DNA from: Desulfobacteraceae bacterium
Lineage (GTDB): Bacteria > Desulfobacterota > DSM-4660 > Desulfatiglandales > Desulfatiglandaceae
Length of the DNA stretch: 51,223 bases
Assembly: GCA_030613055.1 (NCBI GenBank)
Contig: JAUWMR010000028.1
Coordinates: 1 to 51,223 of the forward strand
Reading direction: 5' to 3'
Both the position numbers and the translations under genes were made by a program. The stretch's first letter is position 1; each line of letters begins with the position of its first letter. Below, piece after piece: positions 42,537 to 51,006 of this stretch. The notes beneath the pieces are model-generated. The model was not told the origin of the DNA. It saw only the letters and a program-made list of their open reading frames with translations, and did not search any database.

Positions 42537-43793
42537 ATGCACCATTTTCATTATATAGATAACGAGCTATACTGCGAAGAAGTTCCTGTGCCCGAAATAA
42601 TTCGCAAAATGGGAACCCCCTGCTACATTTATTCCCATGCCACCTTGCGACAACACTTCAGGACCTTTGATGATGCCTTTAACGGGATCAGGCACCTGAC
42701 CTGCTTCTCTATGAAATCCAATTCCAACCTGGCGATCCTGAGGCTCTTTGCCTTAGAGGGGGGCGGTGTGGACATTGTTTCCGGAGGAGAGCTGTACCGG
42801 GCACTAAAGGCGGAAGTCGAACCGGGGAAAATTGTCTATTCCGGTGTAGGCAAACAGGTTGAAGATCTTGAGTATGCCCTTAAATCAGACATTCTCATGT
42901 TCAACGTTGAGTCAACACAGGAGATCGTGAAGTTAAATGATGTGGCAGCAAGGCTTAACAAGAAAGCGAGGATAGCTATCCGGATCAATCCAGATGTGGA
43001 CCCCGAGACACATCCCTATGTTTCCACCGGTCTTAAAGAAAACAAATTCGGAATTGATATCAGCATTGCACCGGAGCAATACACTACCGCGGCAGGCATG
43101 AAAAATCTGGAAGTATCAGGGGTCTCCTGCCATATTGGATCGCAGCTTACTCAGGTTAGCCCTTTTGTGGACGCGCTTAGGAAATTGAAGCAGATGATCA
43201 AGGATGTGGAAAGAACAGGGATAAAGATTGATTATCTGGATCTCGGCGGGGGACTGGGCATTACTTATAACAGGGAAGAGCCTCCTCATCCTGAGGAGTA
43301 TGCCGGGGCTATCAAAAAAGAACTCGGAACAACGGACCTGACCCTGATTTTAGAGCCGGGCCGGGTGATTATGGGAAATGCAGGGATTTTAGTGACAAAG
43401 GTCCTCTATACAAAGTCAACAATAGAAAAGACCTTTATCATTGTGGATGCGGCAATGAATGACCTGCTGCGACCGAGCCTGTATGATTCATATCACGGCA
43501 TCCAGCCAGTTAAAAAATCGGGACGGGGGACGGTTACGGCAGATATTGTCGGTCCTATCTGTGAGTCCGGGGATTTTTTTGCCAGGGGAAGGGAAGTTGA
43601 ATCCCTTAAGCCCGGGGAGTTGATGGCGGTTATGAGTGCCGGGGCCTATGGTTTCAGCATGTCTTCTAATTATAATTCGAGGCCCCGGGTGTGTGAGGTG
43701 ATGGTTAAAGGAGATCGGTTTTATACTATAAGGACCAGAGAAACCTTCGAAGACCTGGTAAGGGGAGAGAAAATCCCTGATTTTTTGGCTTAA
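42537..43793 (+). CDS. lysA: Diaminopimelate decarboxylase
   Basis: The 418-residue fold-III PLP enzyme has the PLP lysine in CFSMKSNSNLAIL, VDIVSGGELYRALKAEV, VSCHIGSQLTQV, LDLGGGLGITY, LEPGRVIMGNAG and the C-terminal GPICESGDFFARGRE … MSAGAYGFSMSSNYNSRPR. It decarboxylates meso-diaminopimelate to lysine. There is no clear ribosome binding site. It begins the lysine gene block after the MITE-like insertion. Confidence 0.96.
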   Translation: MHHFHYIDNELYCEEVPVPEIIRKMGTPCYIYSHATLRQHFRTFDDAFNGIRHLTCFSMKSNSNLAILRLFALEGGGVDIVSGGELYRALKAEVEPGKIVYSGVGKQVEDLEYALKSDILMFNVESTQEIVKLNDVAARLNKKARIAIRINPDVDPETHPYVSTGLKENKFGIDISIAPEQYTTAAGMKNLEVSGVSCHIGSQLTQVSPFVDALRKLKQMIKDVERTGIKIDYLDLGGGLGITYNREEPPHPEEYAGAIKKELGTTDLTLILEPGRVIMGNAGILVTKVLYTKSTIEKTFIIVDAAMNDLLRPSLYDSYHGIQPVKKSGRGTVTADIVGPICESGDFFARGREVESLKPGELMAVMSAGAYGFSMSSNYNSRPRVCEVMVKGDRFYTIRTRETFEDLVRGEKIPDFLA

Positions 43794-43874
43794 AAAGCAC
43801 GTCTGGACACAGATGAACGCTGATTTTCAGGATTTTTTAAACCCGAGTTTATCTGCGTCCCCAGAGAAATTTAA

Positions 43875-44696
43875 ATGAAAGACATTGAATTCTGGAAAAT
43901 GAGCGGCAGCGGCAACGATTTCATCCTGATCGATAACAGAAACGGACAAATAAAGGATGACAAGATGGGCCGTCTCGTGGAAAGGGCGTGCAGGCGCAGA
44001 GAATCGGTAGGCGCCGATGGTGTGATCTTTGTGGTTTCATCGGATAGATATGATTTCGGATGGCATTATTACAATGCCGATGGAGGAGAGGTGGAAATGT
44101 GCGGAAACGGAGGGCGATGCGTCTCCCGTTTCGCGTTCTTAAAGGGTATCGCGGGTCCGAAAATGACCTTTGAGACCTTATCCGGGCCCGTGTCAGCAGA
44201 AGTTAACGGAAGGATAGTAAAGCTCCTTATGCCCACACCCACGGATCTTATAATGGATATAGACATAGCACGCCAGCAGGACTGGAAAAGTGTTGACTTT
44301 ATCAATACCGGCGTTCCCCACGTGGTGATAGGCGTTGAGAATCTTTCGGATCATCCCGTCAGGAAACAGGGCAGCGCAATCAGGTATCATACACGTTTCT
44401 CCCCGGAAGGAACCAATGCCAATTTCATGAAGGTAATCGGCCCTGGTCAATTAGAGATCAGGACCTATGAGAGGGGCGTTGAAGATGAGACCTTAGCGTG
44501 CGGGACCGGTTCCATTGCCAGTGCCCTTGTGGCTTCGGTACGGGGAATGGTGAATTCGCCGGTGAAAGTAAAAACCAGGGGAGAAGAAATCCTGACCATT
44601 TATTTTCGGAGGCGGGATGATTCCTTTGAGCAGGTCTGGCTTGAAGGGAGCACATCAATCATTTACAAGGCCAGTCTGCATGATGAAGCACTGTAA
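43875..44696 (+). CDS. dapF: Diaminopimelate epimerase
   Basis: The 273-residue protein has both catalytic cysteines: YNADGGEVEMCGNGGRC and TLACGTGSIASAL. It starts with FWKMSGSGNDFILIDNRNG, which is typical of the family. It converts LL- to meso-diaminopimelate and is needed here because DapL makes the LL form. It lies 81 bases after lysA and 15 bases before dapA. Confidence 0.96.
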   Translation: MKDIEFWKMSGSGNDFILIDNRNGQIKDDKMGRLVERACRRRESVGADGVIFVVSSDRYDFGWHYYNADGGEVEMCGNGGRCVSRFAFLKGIAGPKMTFETLSGPVSAEVNGRIVKLLMPTPTDLIMDIDIARQQDWKSVDFINTGVPHVVIGVENLSDHPVRKQGSAIRYHTRFSPEGTNANFMKVIGPGQLEIRTYERGVEDETLACGTGSIASALVASVRGMVNSPVKVKTRGEEILTIYFRRRDDSFEQVWLEGSTSIIYKASLHDEAL

Positions 44697-44711
44697 ATAA
44701 AGGAGGTTGTC

Positions 44712-45584
44712 ATGCTTAAAGGATCTATCGTTGCTATTGTAACCCCGTTCAGGGAAGGGAAAGTTGATGAGGAAGCCTATCGTGAATTGATCGAGATTCA
44801 GATCGAAAACGGTACCAGTGCTATTGTACCCTGTGGTACAACCGGTGAATCGGCTACTCTGAATATGGAAGAACATAACAGGGTTATTGATATTGCCGTG
44901 GAGGCCGTTAATAAAAGGGTACCGGTTATTGCCGGAACGGGTGGCAACAGCACTAATGAGGCCATTGAACTCACTGAGCACGCAAAAAGATCAGGCGCCG
45001 ATGCTTCACTCCAGGTGACGCCCTATTATAATAAGCCGACCCAGGAGGGCCTTTACCAGCATTTCAGTGCCATTGCCAGGGCTGTACCCCTGCCACAAGT
45101 TCTTTATAATGTGCCGGGCAGGACCAGCGTTAATATGCTGCCTGAAACCGTAGCCCGTTTAGCCGAACTCACGGAGGTGGTTGCCATAAAAGAGGCGTCA
45201 GGTAACTTAGGGCAGATGGCAGAGATCGTCAGGCTCGCCGGGGACAAAATCACATTGCTGTCCGGTGACGACAATGTGACGCTTCCGGTTCTTTCGCTCG
45301 GTGGGAAAGGCGTCGTGTCTGTGGTCGCGAATATCGTCCCAAAAGATACGGCAGATATGGTGAGCGCCTGGGAGGAAGGGGATATTGAAAAGGCCAGAGC
45401 GCTTTTCTATAAGCTCTTTCCCCTTTGCCAGGCCATGTTTTACGAGACCAACCCCATCCCGGTAAAAACATCCCTGGCGCTTATGGGCAAGATCCAGGAG
45501 GAATTGCGGCTCCCGCTGGTCCCCATGGCCTCGGCAAATCTTGAAAAGCTGAGGAAAGCTCTTCAGGATTATAGACTTTTATAA
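44712..45584 (+). CDS. dapA: 4-hydroxy-tetrahydrodipicolinate synthase
   Basis: The 290-residue TIM-barrel enzyme has TPFREGKVDEEAYRELI, PCGTTGESATLNMEEH, VTPYYNKPTQEGLYQHF, YNVPGRTSVNM and the Schiff-base lysine in VAIKEASGNLGQM. It condenses pyruvate with aspartate semialdehyde. A strong ribosome binding site (AAAGGAGGTTG) precedes the ATG. Confidence 0.97.
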   Translation: MLKGSIVAIVTPFREGKVDEEAYRELIEIQIENGTSAIVPCGTTGESATLNMEEHNRVIDIAVEAVNKRVPVIAGTGGNSTNEAIELTEHAKRSGADASLQVTPYYNKPTQEGLYQHFSAIARAVPLPQVLYNVPGRTSVNMLPETVARLAELTEVVAIKEASGNLGQMAEIVRLAGDKITLLSGDDNVTLPVLSLGGKGVVSVVANIVPKDTADMVSAWEEGDIEKARALFYKLFPLCQAMFYETNPIPVKTSLALMGKIQEELRLPLVPMASANLEKLRKALQDYRLL

Positions 45585-45634
45585 CTAAATTCATGCAGCG
45601 TGTGCCCGCATAGAAGGCTAAAGGAGAAATGATC

Positions 45635-46438
45635 ATGATTAAGGCGATCGTTGCCGGTGCTGCCGGTCGTATGGGAAAACGCATCATTTCCATGATCCAT
45701 CAGAATGAAGAAATTTCACTGGCAGGCGCATTTGAACGGCCGGATCATCCTGACGTGAATAAGGATGCAGGCCATGTGGCGGGGCTCGGCGAACTGGGTG
45801 TCAAAATCGTTGGTTCATTAGAAGATACGATTGATAAAGGTGATGTTTTGATCGACTTTACCAGCCCCCAGGCTACCCTCGAGAATATACGGCTTGCTTC
45901 ATCTATGGGATTAGCCATGGTTATCGGCACGACCGGGATAACAGGGGAGATGTTTAACGAAGTTGAAACCCTCGGGAAAAAAATCAGATGTGTCTTCGCC
46001 CCAAACATGAGCGTGGGTGTTAACGTGATGTTCAAGATTGTCGGTGAGATGGCTCAAATCCTGGGCCAGGATTATGATATGGAGATCCTTGAAGCCCATC
46101 ACAGGATGAAAAAGGATGCGCCGAGCGGGACGGCCATGCATCTTGCCCGGATATTAGCCGGAGCCGTGGGACGGGATCTGGAAAAAGTAGGGGTTTACGA
46201 ACGAAAGGGCATTATCGGCAAGAGGACCGATGAGGAGATCGGCATCCAGACATGGCGGGCAGGGGATATTGCCGGTGAGCATACGGTGATGTTTGGTGGT
46301 ATTGGCGAGAGACTGGAACTGACACACCGGGCACACAACAGGGATAATTTTGCCAGAGGGGCGGTCAGGGCGGCCATGTGGGTTGTGAGGCAGCCTGATG
46401 GCCTTTACGACATGCAGGATGTGCTGGGATTGAGATGA
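45635..46438 (+). CDS. dapB: 4-hydroxy-tetrahydrodipicolinate reductase
   Basis: The protein of about 267 residues has the NAD(P) motif VAGAAGRMGKRII, DVLIDFTSPQATLENI, VIGTTGITGEM, APNMSVGVNVMFKI, EILEAHHRMKKDAPSGTAM and RAGDIAGEHTVMFGG. I choose ATG 45635 because AAGGAG is then 8 bases upstream; ATG 45629 would leave only 2. Confidence 0.97.
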   Translation: MIKAIVAGAAGRMGKRIISMIHQNEEISLAGAFERPDHPDVNKDAGHVAGLGELGVKIVGSLEDTIDKGDVLIDFTSPQATLENIRLASSMGLAMVIGTTGITGEMFNEVETLGKKIRCVFAPNMSVGVNVMFKIVGEMAQILGQDYDMEILEAHHRMKKDAPSGTAMHLARILAGAVGRDLEKVGVYERKGIIGKRTDEEIGIQTWRAGDIAGEHTVMFGGIGERLELTHRAHNRDNFARGAVRAAMWVVRQPDGLYDMQDVLGLR

Positions 46439-46440
46439 AG

Positions 46441-46562
46441 TGAACTAAAGTGCCTAAAGTGGCTAAAGTGAGCTAAAGTTAATGATGTTCAATAGTAAAG
46501 ATTTGTGTTTTTTCTAATAATTTTAGGCATTTTATCTTATTTTAGATCACTTTAGGCATTTG
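46441..46562. repeat. CTAAAGTG short repeats between dapB and dapL
   Basis: Four tandem-like CTAAAGTG/CTAAAGTT units lie at 46444–46480, and the complementary TTTTAGGCATTTT and TCACTTTAGGCATTTG lie at about 46520–46562. The stretch can fold on itself and separates two lysine-pathway genes. Confidence 0.6.
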
Positions 46563-46577
46563 ATTTATGAGGTTTAT

Positions 46578-47747
46578 ATGAACATTTTTGATAAAGCAGA
46601 CAGATTAAAGAAACTTCCACCATATCTTTTCAAAGAGATTGACCGGAAAAAGGCCGAGGTTAAGGCCAGGGGTATTGATATTATCGACCTGGGAGTAGGC
46701 GACCCGGACCTTCCCACGCCTCCCCATATTATTGAGGCCCTTATAAAGGCCGTGGCAAACCCTGAAAATCACAGGTATCCCTCCTATTCGGGGATGGGCG
46801 ATTTCAAAGAGGTTGTGGCACACTGGTACAAGGATCGATTTGGCGTAAAACTGGATCCGGAGACCGAGGTGGTTTCTCTGATCGGGAGCAAAGAGGGCCT
46901 TGCACATTTTCCACTTGCTTTTATAAACCCGGGTGATGTGGCGCTGGTGCCTACTCCGGCATATCCCGTTTACCATATCGGCACCCTTTTTGCCGGTGGG
47001 GAATCCTTCTTTATGCCGCTCGTAAGCCGGAATAATTTCTTACCCAATCTTGACGCTGTTCCCGATGAGATTGCATCCCGTGCACGGATCATGTTCATCA
47101 ACTATCCAAATAATCCAACATCCGCGGTTGCCGGCCTGGAATTTTTCAGCCGTGTAGTGGAATTCGCAAAGAATAATAGTATCCTGGTATGCCATGACGC
47201 GGCATACACAGAGATGGCCTTTGACGGCTTTCGCCCTCACAGTTTTTTAGAAGCCGAAGGGGCCAAAGAAGTGGGTGTCGAATTTCATTCCCTTTCCAAG
47301 ACCTACAATATGACCGGCTGGCGAATCGGTTTTGCAGTGGGAAACCCAAAGGCCATGGAGGGGCTTGGTGCCGTTAAAAGCAATATTGATTCCGGTGTCT
47401 TCCAGGCCGTTCAGATGGCCGGCATAGAGGCTGTAAGAGGAGATCAATCATGCGTCCGGGAGATGGTCAGGGTGTATACGAGACGCAGGGACCTGATGGT
47501 AAAAGGGCTCAGGGATGCAGGATTTGAGGTTGAATCACCAAAAGCGACGTTTTACCTGTGGGTAAGGGTTCCGGAAGGTCATTCATCCTCAGGGATTGCG
47601 ACACGCCTGTTAGAGGATGCCGGGCTGGTAGTGACGCCCGGTAATGGTTTTGGAGAACCCGGAGAAGGCTACTTCCGCATCGCGTTGACCCAGAAAATGG
47701 AAAGACTGGCAGAGGCCATTGATAGAATCAAGGCCATCAACCTTTAA
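46578..47747 (+). CDS. dapL: LL-diaminopimelate aminotransferase
   Basis: The 389-residue class-I/II aminotransferase has DLGVGDPDLPTPPHIIEAL, the YPSYSGMGDFKEVVAHWY segment, YPNNPTSAVA, CHDAAYTEMAFDG and the PLP lysine motif HSLSKTYNMTGWRIGFAVGN. These match LL-DAP aminotransferase, which converts tetrahydrodipicolinate to LL-DAP in one step, bypassing the succinyl/acetyl branch; no dapD or dapE is present here. The start is ATG 46578 after TATGAGG. Other MalY/AspC-like enzymes are less likely given the dap neighbours. Confidence 0.9.
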   Translation: MNIFDKADRLKKLPPYLFKEIDRKKAEVKARGIDIIDLGVGDPDLPTPPHIIEALIKAVANPENHRYPSYSGMGDFKEVVAHWYKDRFGVKLDPETEVVSLIGSKEGLAHFPLAFINPGDVALVPTPAYPVYHIGTLFAGGESFFMPLVSRNNFLPNLDAVPDEIASRARIMFINYPNNPTSAVAGLEFFSRVVEFAKNNSILVCHDAAYTEMAFDGFRPHSFLEAEGAKEVGVEFHSLSKTYNMTGWRIGFAVGNPKAMEGLGAVKSNIDSGVFQAVQMAGIEAVRGDQSCVREMVRVYTRRRDLMVKGLRDAGFEVESPKATFYLWVRVPEGHSSSGIATRLLEDAGLVVTPGNGFGEPGEGYFRIALTQKMERLAEAIDRIKAINL

Positions 47748-47758
47748 ATTATCTGAAC

Positions 47759-48253
47759 ATGAAAACCGCATACATCGGCATAGGATCCAACCTCGGAGAT
47801 AAACTGAAAAACTGCCTTAAAGCCATAGATCTGACTGACAGGATACCGGGTTGCAGGGTAAAGTCGAAATCCTCTTTTTACCGGACTGAGCCGGTAGGCG
47901 TTCAGGGTCAGGACTGGTACATAAATGGCGTGATTTCTTTACTGGCGGATATTACGGCACAAGACTTATTAAAAGACCTTTTGGAAATTGAGACAAGCAT
48001 GGGAAGACAGAGAAAAGGAAAATGGGAACCGCGGCCAATTGATCTTGATATTCTCCTGTTTGGACAGGATATAATTGATGAAAAAGGAATGACCATTCCG
48101 CATACCCTTATGCACTTGAGAAGATTTGTCTTAGTGCCCTTGGTACAATTGGCCCCTGATTTGATTCATCCTGTTCTGGGAATGACCATGGCTGAGCTGC
48201 TCGATGGTTTTTCAGAGGAGGGTCAGGCGGTAATCGCTCTGGCGGAGACGTAA
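47759..48253 (+). CDS. folK: 2-amino-4-hydroxy-6-hydroxymethyldihydropteridine pyrophosphokinase
   Basis: The 164-residue protein shows the HPPK pattern: TAYIGIGSNLGDKLKN, SSFYRTEPVGVQGQDWYINGV, LLEIETSMGRQRKGKWEPRPIDLDILLFGQ and HTLMHLRRFVLVPLVQLAPDLIHP. It transfers pyrophosphate from ATP in folate synthesis. It follows dapL by 11 bases, and the next gene starts right after its stop. Confidence 0.95.
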   Translation: MKTAYIGIGSNLGDKLKNCLKAIDLTDRIPGCRVKSKSSFYRTEPVGVQGQDWYINGVISLLADITAQDLLKDLLEIETSMGRQRKGKWEPRPIDLDILLFGQDIIDEKGMTIPHTLMHLRRFVLVPLVQLAPDLIHPVLGMTMAELLDGFSEEGQAVIALAET

Positions 48254-48499
48254 ATGCGGCTTATTATTCTCGCTTTTCTCATCTACTTGCTCTATCGTCT
48301 TTTCCGTGGATTTTTTGGCCCAGGTAAAAGGCTCGAAAGAAGCGAGAACGGCGGGGTAATTGATGAAATGGTGCAGGACCCTTTCTGCAAGACCTATATC
48401 CCCTTAAGAGATGCCAGGCGAAAGGTCATTGACGGAAGGGAATATTTCTTTTGTTCCAATGAGTGCGCTGATAAATTCAAAAAGGAAATCTCGCAATAA
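48254..48499 (+). CDS. Small membrane-anchored protein with YHS/TRASH-like cysteine motif
   Basis: The 81-residue protein has an N-terminal transmembrane helix (LIILAFLIYLLYRLFRGFFG) and a soluble part with QDPFCKTYIPLRDA … GREYFFCSNECADKFKKE. The cysteines at about 45, 68 and 72 resemble the metal-binding YHS/TRASH or PP0621-like small proteins. Metal binding is inference. It is directly joined to folK and likely co-translated with it. Confidence 0.75.
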   Translation: MRLIILAFLIYLLYRLFRGFFGPGKRLERSENGGVIDEMVQDPFCKTYIPLRDARRKVIDGREYFFCSNECADKFKKEISQ

Positions 48500-48567
48500 G
48501 ACAGGCAAAAAAAATAGCTGAATCCAAAATCTGAAACCTAAAATCCAAAATTGAACAAGGGGGGGCT

Positions 48568-49209
48568 ATGAAGTTTTTTATTGATACGGCAAATATAGAG
48601 GAGATTAAGAAAGCCACCGCACTGGGTATGGTTGACGGCGTTACGACTAATCCGAGTCTGGTTTCTAAAGAGGGCCGGGAATTCAATGAACTCATCAAAG
48701 AGATATGTGGTATTGTGGATGGCCCGGTGAGTGCCGAAGCAGTCAGCCTGGACACAGGGGGCATGGTCAGGGAGGCTAAAGACCTGGCAAAGATAGCTGA
48801 CAATATTGTGGTCAAAATACCTCTCATAGAAGAGGGGCTAAAGGCCGTCAAGATATTAGCCAAGGAGGGGATAAAGACCAATGTGACCCTTTGTTTTTCT
48901 CCTGTTCAGGCCTTAATGGCAGCGAAAGCCGGGGCTGCCTACATCAGCCCGTTTGTGGGGAGACTGGACGATATTAGCCACAGGGGTATGGAATTAGCAG
49001 AACAGATTGTCACTATTTATGATAATTACGGGTTTGAAACTGAAATAATCGTTGCAAGTATTCGAAACCCTATCCATGTACTTGATGCCGCTCTAATGGG
49101 TGCGGATATCGCGACTATTCCATACAAGGTCATTACCCAGTTGATCAAACACCCACTAACGGATATCGGCCTTGAGAAATTCCTTGCCGACTGGGAAAAG
49201 CAGGGGTAG
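48568..49209 (+). CDS. fsa: Fructose-6-phosphate aldolase/transaldolase (TalC type)
   Basis: The 213-residue protein has [29 protein letters not shown], Schiff-base K83 in [27 protein letters not shown] and the [11 protein letters not shown] segment. The short form is either fructose-6-phosphate aldolase or a TalC transaldolase; sequence alone does not separate them. Ribosome binding site is AAGGGGGGGC. The lytic transglycosylase gene follows 2 bases later. Confidence 0.92.
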   Translation: MKFFIDTANIEEIKKATALGMVDGVTTNPSLVSKEGREFNELIKEICGIVDGPVSAEAVSLDTGGMVREAKDLAKIADNIVVKIPLIEEGLKAVKILAKEGIKTNVTLCFSPVQALMAAKAGAAYISPFVGRLDDISHRGMELAEQIVTIYDNYGFETEIIVASIRNPIHVLDAALMGADIATIPYKVITQLIKHPLTDIGLEKFLADWEKQG

Positions 49210-49211
49210 GC

Positions 49212-49796
49212 ATGTCTTGCATAAAAATAATCCGGGCTGGCTCCATGGGTCTGGCGTTCTTATTGCTTTTCAGTATCCCGGTATGGTCTGATGTTTACCG
49301 TTATGTTGACAAGAATGGTGTCTGGCATTTTACAAACATAAAAAACGACGGGCGATACAGGATATACATACGAACGGCCAAAAAGACCCCGAAACAATAT
49401 ATTGAAGAATATGGTGACATAATCAGGCAGGCATCAAAAAGATTCGGAATGGATCCATACCTCATTAAGGCGGTAATAAAGTCCGAGTCTAACTTTAATC
49501 ACAAGGCGGTCTCCCGTAAAGGAGCTCAAGGGCTTATGCAGTTGATGCCGCATACGGCGGATTCAATGGACGTGGGGAACCCCTTTAACCCGGAGGAAAA
49601 TATTTTTGGTGGCACCCGATACCTGAGTCTCTTACTCAAGCGTTTTAATAACGACAAGAGGCTGGCTCTGGCAGCATATAATGCCGGGCCTGAAAATATT
49701 GAATCCTACAAAGGTATCCCACCGTTTGCCGAGACAAAGACCTTTGTGAAAAAAGTTCTGGGTTATTACAATATCTACAATGCCAGGGCTAAATAA
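49212..49796 (+). CDS. Lytic transglycosylase with DUF4124-like N-terminus
   Basis: The 194-residue protein has a signal peptide (about residues 1–26), a short DUF4124-like segment (DVYRYVDKNGVWHFTNI) and an SLT domain: catalytic E92 in KSESNFNHKAVSRKGAQGLMQLMP, GTRYLSLLLKRFNNDKRLALAAYNAGPENIES. It should cut murein glycan strands in the periplasm to 1,6-anhydro products. Confidence 0.93.
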   Translation: MSCIKIIRAGSMGLAFLLLFSIPVWSDVYRYVDKNGVWHFTNIKNDGRYRIYIRTAKKTPKQYIEEYGDIIRQASKRFGMDPYLIKAVIKSESNFNHKAVSRKGAQGLMQLMPHTADSMDVGNPFNPEENIFGGTRYLSLLLKRFNNDKRLALAAYNAGPENIESYKGIPPFAETKTFVKKVLGYYNIYNARAK

Positions 49797-49828
49797 ATGT
49801 ATTGGAATCCTTCAGCCTCTAACTTTGA

Positions 49829-49950
49829 TAAACTCGTAAAAATTCTTTATCTGTCTTTTTTGTCATTCCCGCGGAGGCGGGAATCCAGTCATTTCAGGCA
49901 GTTTTGGACTCCCGCCCCGCCTGCCATCCGGCGGGCAGGCATCATTCCAT
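49829..49950. repeat. Dispersed palindromic repeat, divergent copy
   Basis: AAACTCGTAAAAATTC leads into GTCATTCCCGCGGAGGCGGG and later CCCGCCTGCCATCCGGCGGG, in the same style as the other copies. The GACTTTTTACGAG right arm is not seen. It lies between the transglycosylase gene and pgsA. Confidence 0.65.
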
Positions 49951-50042
49951 TATCCAAATTGTGGAGTGGAGCTAAGCCCCGATGTATTTTATTATGCTCA
50001 AAATGGAAGTCCAAATTTTGATACTGCCTTAAGAGGGTTTAT

Positions 50043-50621
50043 ATGGAGAAAGATCGTTGGGAAACAATATCGAATCTGCCTAATACACTGTCTTTCATCA
50101 GGTTGGGCTGCATCCCCCTTGTCCTGTTATGTCTTAATTTCCCCGGCAGGTGGGGCAGTTTTTTAGCCGCGTTGTTTTTTGTCATGGCTTCTATAACTGA
50201 TATCTTAGATGGTTTTTACGCGAGGAAATACGGCGCTGTAACTGTATTAGGCAAGTTTCTTGATCCTTTGGCAGACAAGCTTCTTGTTTCTATGGCAATG
50301 ATCATGCTCATCCCCTTGCAGCGGATTCCTGTTTGGGTAGTGATTGTTATTATTGCCAGGGAGATGACCTTAACAGGCCTGAGGGCAGTTGCCGTCAATG
50401 AGGGAATAGTGATACAGGCAAGCACCCTGGGGAAGTACAAAACAATTTTTCAATCGGTTTCCATTGCGGCTCTTTGCCTCCACTACTCTTATTTTGAAAT
50501 TAATTTCCACGTGGTGGGGATGACGTTTTTGTGGGGGGCATTGGTCCTCACCCTGTGGTCAGGATGGGAGTATTTTCGCCAGTTTATCCGGATTTTTTTC
50601 GCCCCTATCCAGCCAAAATAA
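50043..50621 (+). CDS. pgsA: CDP-diacylglycerol–glycerol-3-phosphate 3-phosphatidyltransferase
   Basis: The 192-residue membrane protein has the CDP-alcohol phosphotransferase signature D56-G-x2-A-R-x8-G-x3-D74-x3-D78 (ILDGFYARKYG … GKFLDPLADKL) and four or more hydrophobic helices. It makes phosphatidylglycerol phosphate, the committed step to PG. Ribosome binding site is AGAGGG. Confidence 0.94.
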   Translation: MEKDRWETISNLPNTLSFIRLGCIPLVLLCLNFPGRWGSFLAALFFVMASITDILDGFYARKYGAVTVLGKFLDPLADKLLVSMAMIMLIPLQRIPVWVVIVIIAREMTLTGLRAVAVNEGIVIQASTLGKYKTIFQSVSIAALCLHYSYFEINFHVVGMTFLWGALVLTLWSGWEYFRQFIRIFFAPIQPK

Positions 50622-50692
50622 AAAACCCCCTGAACAAATACAGATTTTTCATTGACAAAGAATCATTGTATTGTAAAATACATTGGAAATCA

Positions 50693-50768
50693 GCGGGAAT
50701 AGCTCAGCTGGTAGAGCCTCACGTTGCCAACGTGATTGTCGCGGGTTCAAGTCCCGTTTCCCGCTCCA
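50693..50768 (+). tRNA. tRNA-Gly (GCC)
   Basis: The cloverleaf is complete: acceptor GCGGGAA with TTCCCGC, D arm AGCTCAGCTGGTAGAGC, anticodon stem TCACG/CGTGA around loop TTGCCAA (anticodon GCC at 50726–50728), T arm GCGGGTTCAAGTCCCGT and encoded CCA. Confidence 0.96.
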
Positions 50769-50784
50769 CAACAAGAAGTAATAA

Positions 50785-50860
50785 GGCGGCATAGCCAAGA
50801 GGCTAAGGCAGCGGTCTGCAAAACCGTTATTCACCGGTTCGACTCCGGTTGCCGCCTCCA
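50785..50860 (+). tRNA. tRNA-Cys (GCA)
   Basis: The acceptor GGCGGCA pairs with TGCCGCC. The D arm includes GCCAAGAGGCTAAGGC, the anticodon is GCA (50818–50820) in loop CTGCAAA, and the T arm is ACCGGTTCGACTCCGGT with encoded CCA. It is 16 bases after tRNA-Gly and likely in the same transcript. Confidence 0.96.
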
Positions 50861-50871
50861 AGAAATATCAA

Positions 50872-50901
50872 GGGGTTAACTGACATGGTTAATCCCTTTT
50901 T
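50872..50901 (+). terminator. Rho-independent terminator after the tRNAs
   Basis: GGGGTTAA pairs with TTAATCCC (one G·U) across a nine-base loop, followed by TTTTT. It is in the right place to end the tRNA transcript. Confidence 0.75.
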
Positions 50902-51006
50902 CATTTACTGCTACCATTTTGCTACTATCTTCCCCAAAAACTTCCCTTTTATTTGCACCTTTTTCCTATGATTTCCGCACCTTATTCACCTCCGCCCCTA
51001 ATAATA

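Noticed and set aside
42537-43793. A lysine riboswitch upstream of lysA
   Set aside because: The upstream sequence is a MITE-like element and lacks the conserved lysine riboswitch core as far as I can read.
46441-46562. A CRISPR-like or tandem array
   Set aside because: The CTAAAGTG units are only 8–11 bp, have no spacers and are partly inverted; this is a short simple or palindromic repeat.
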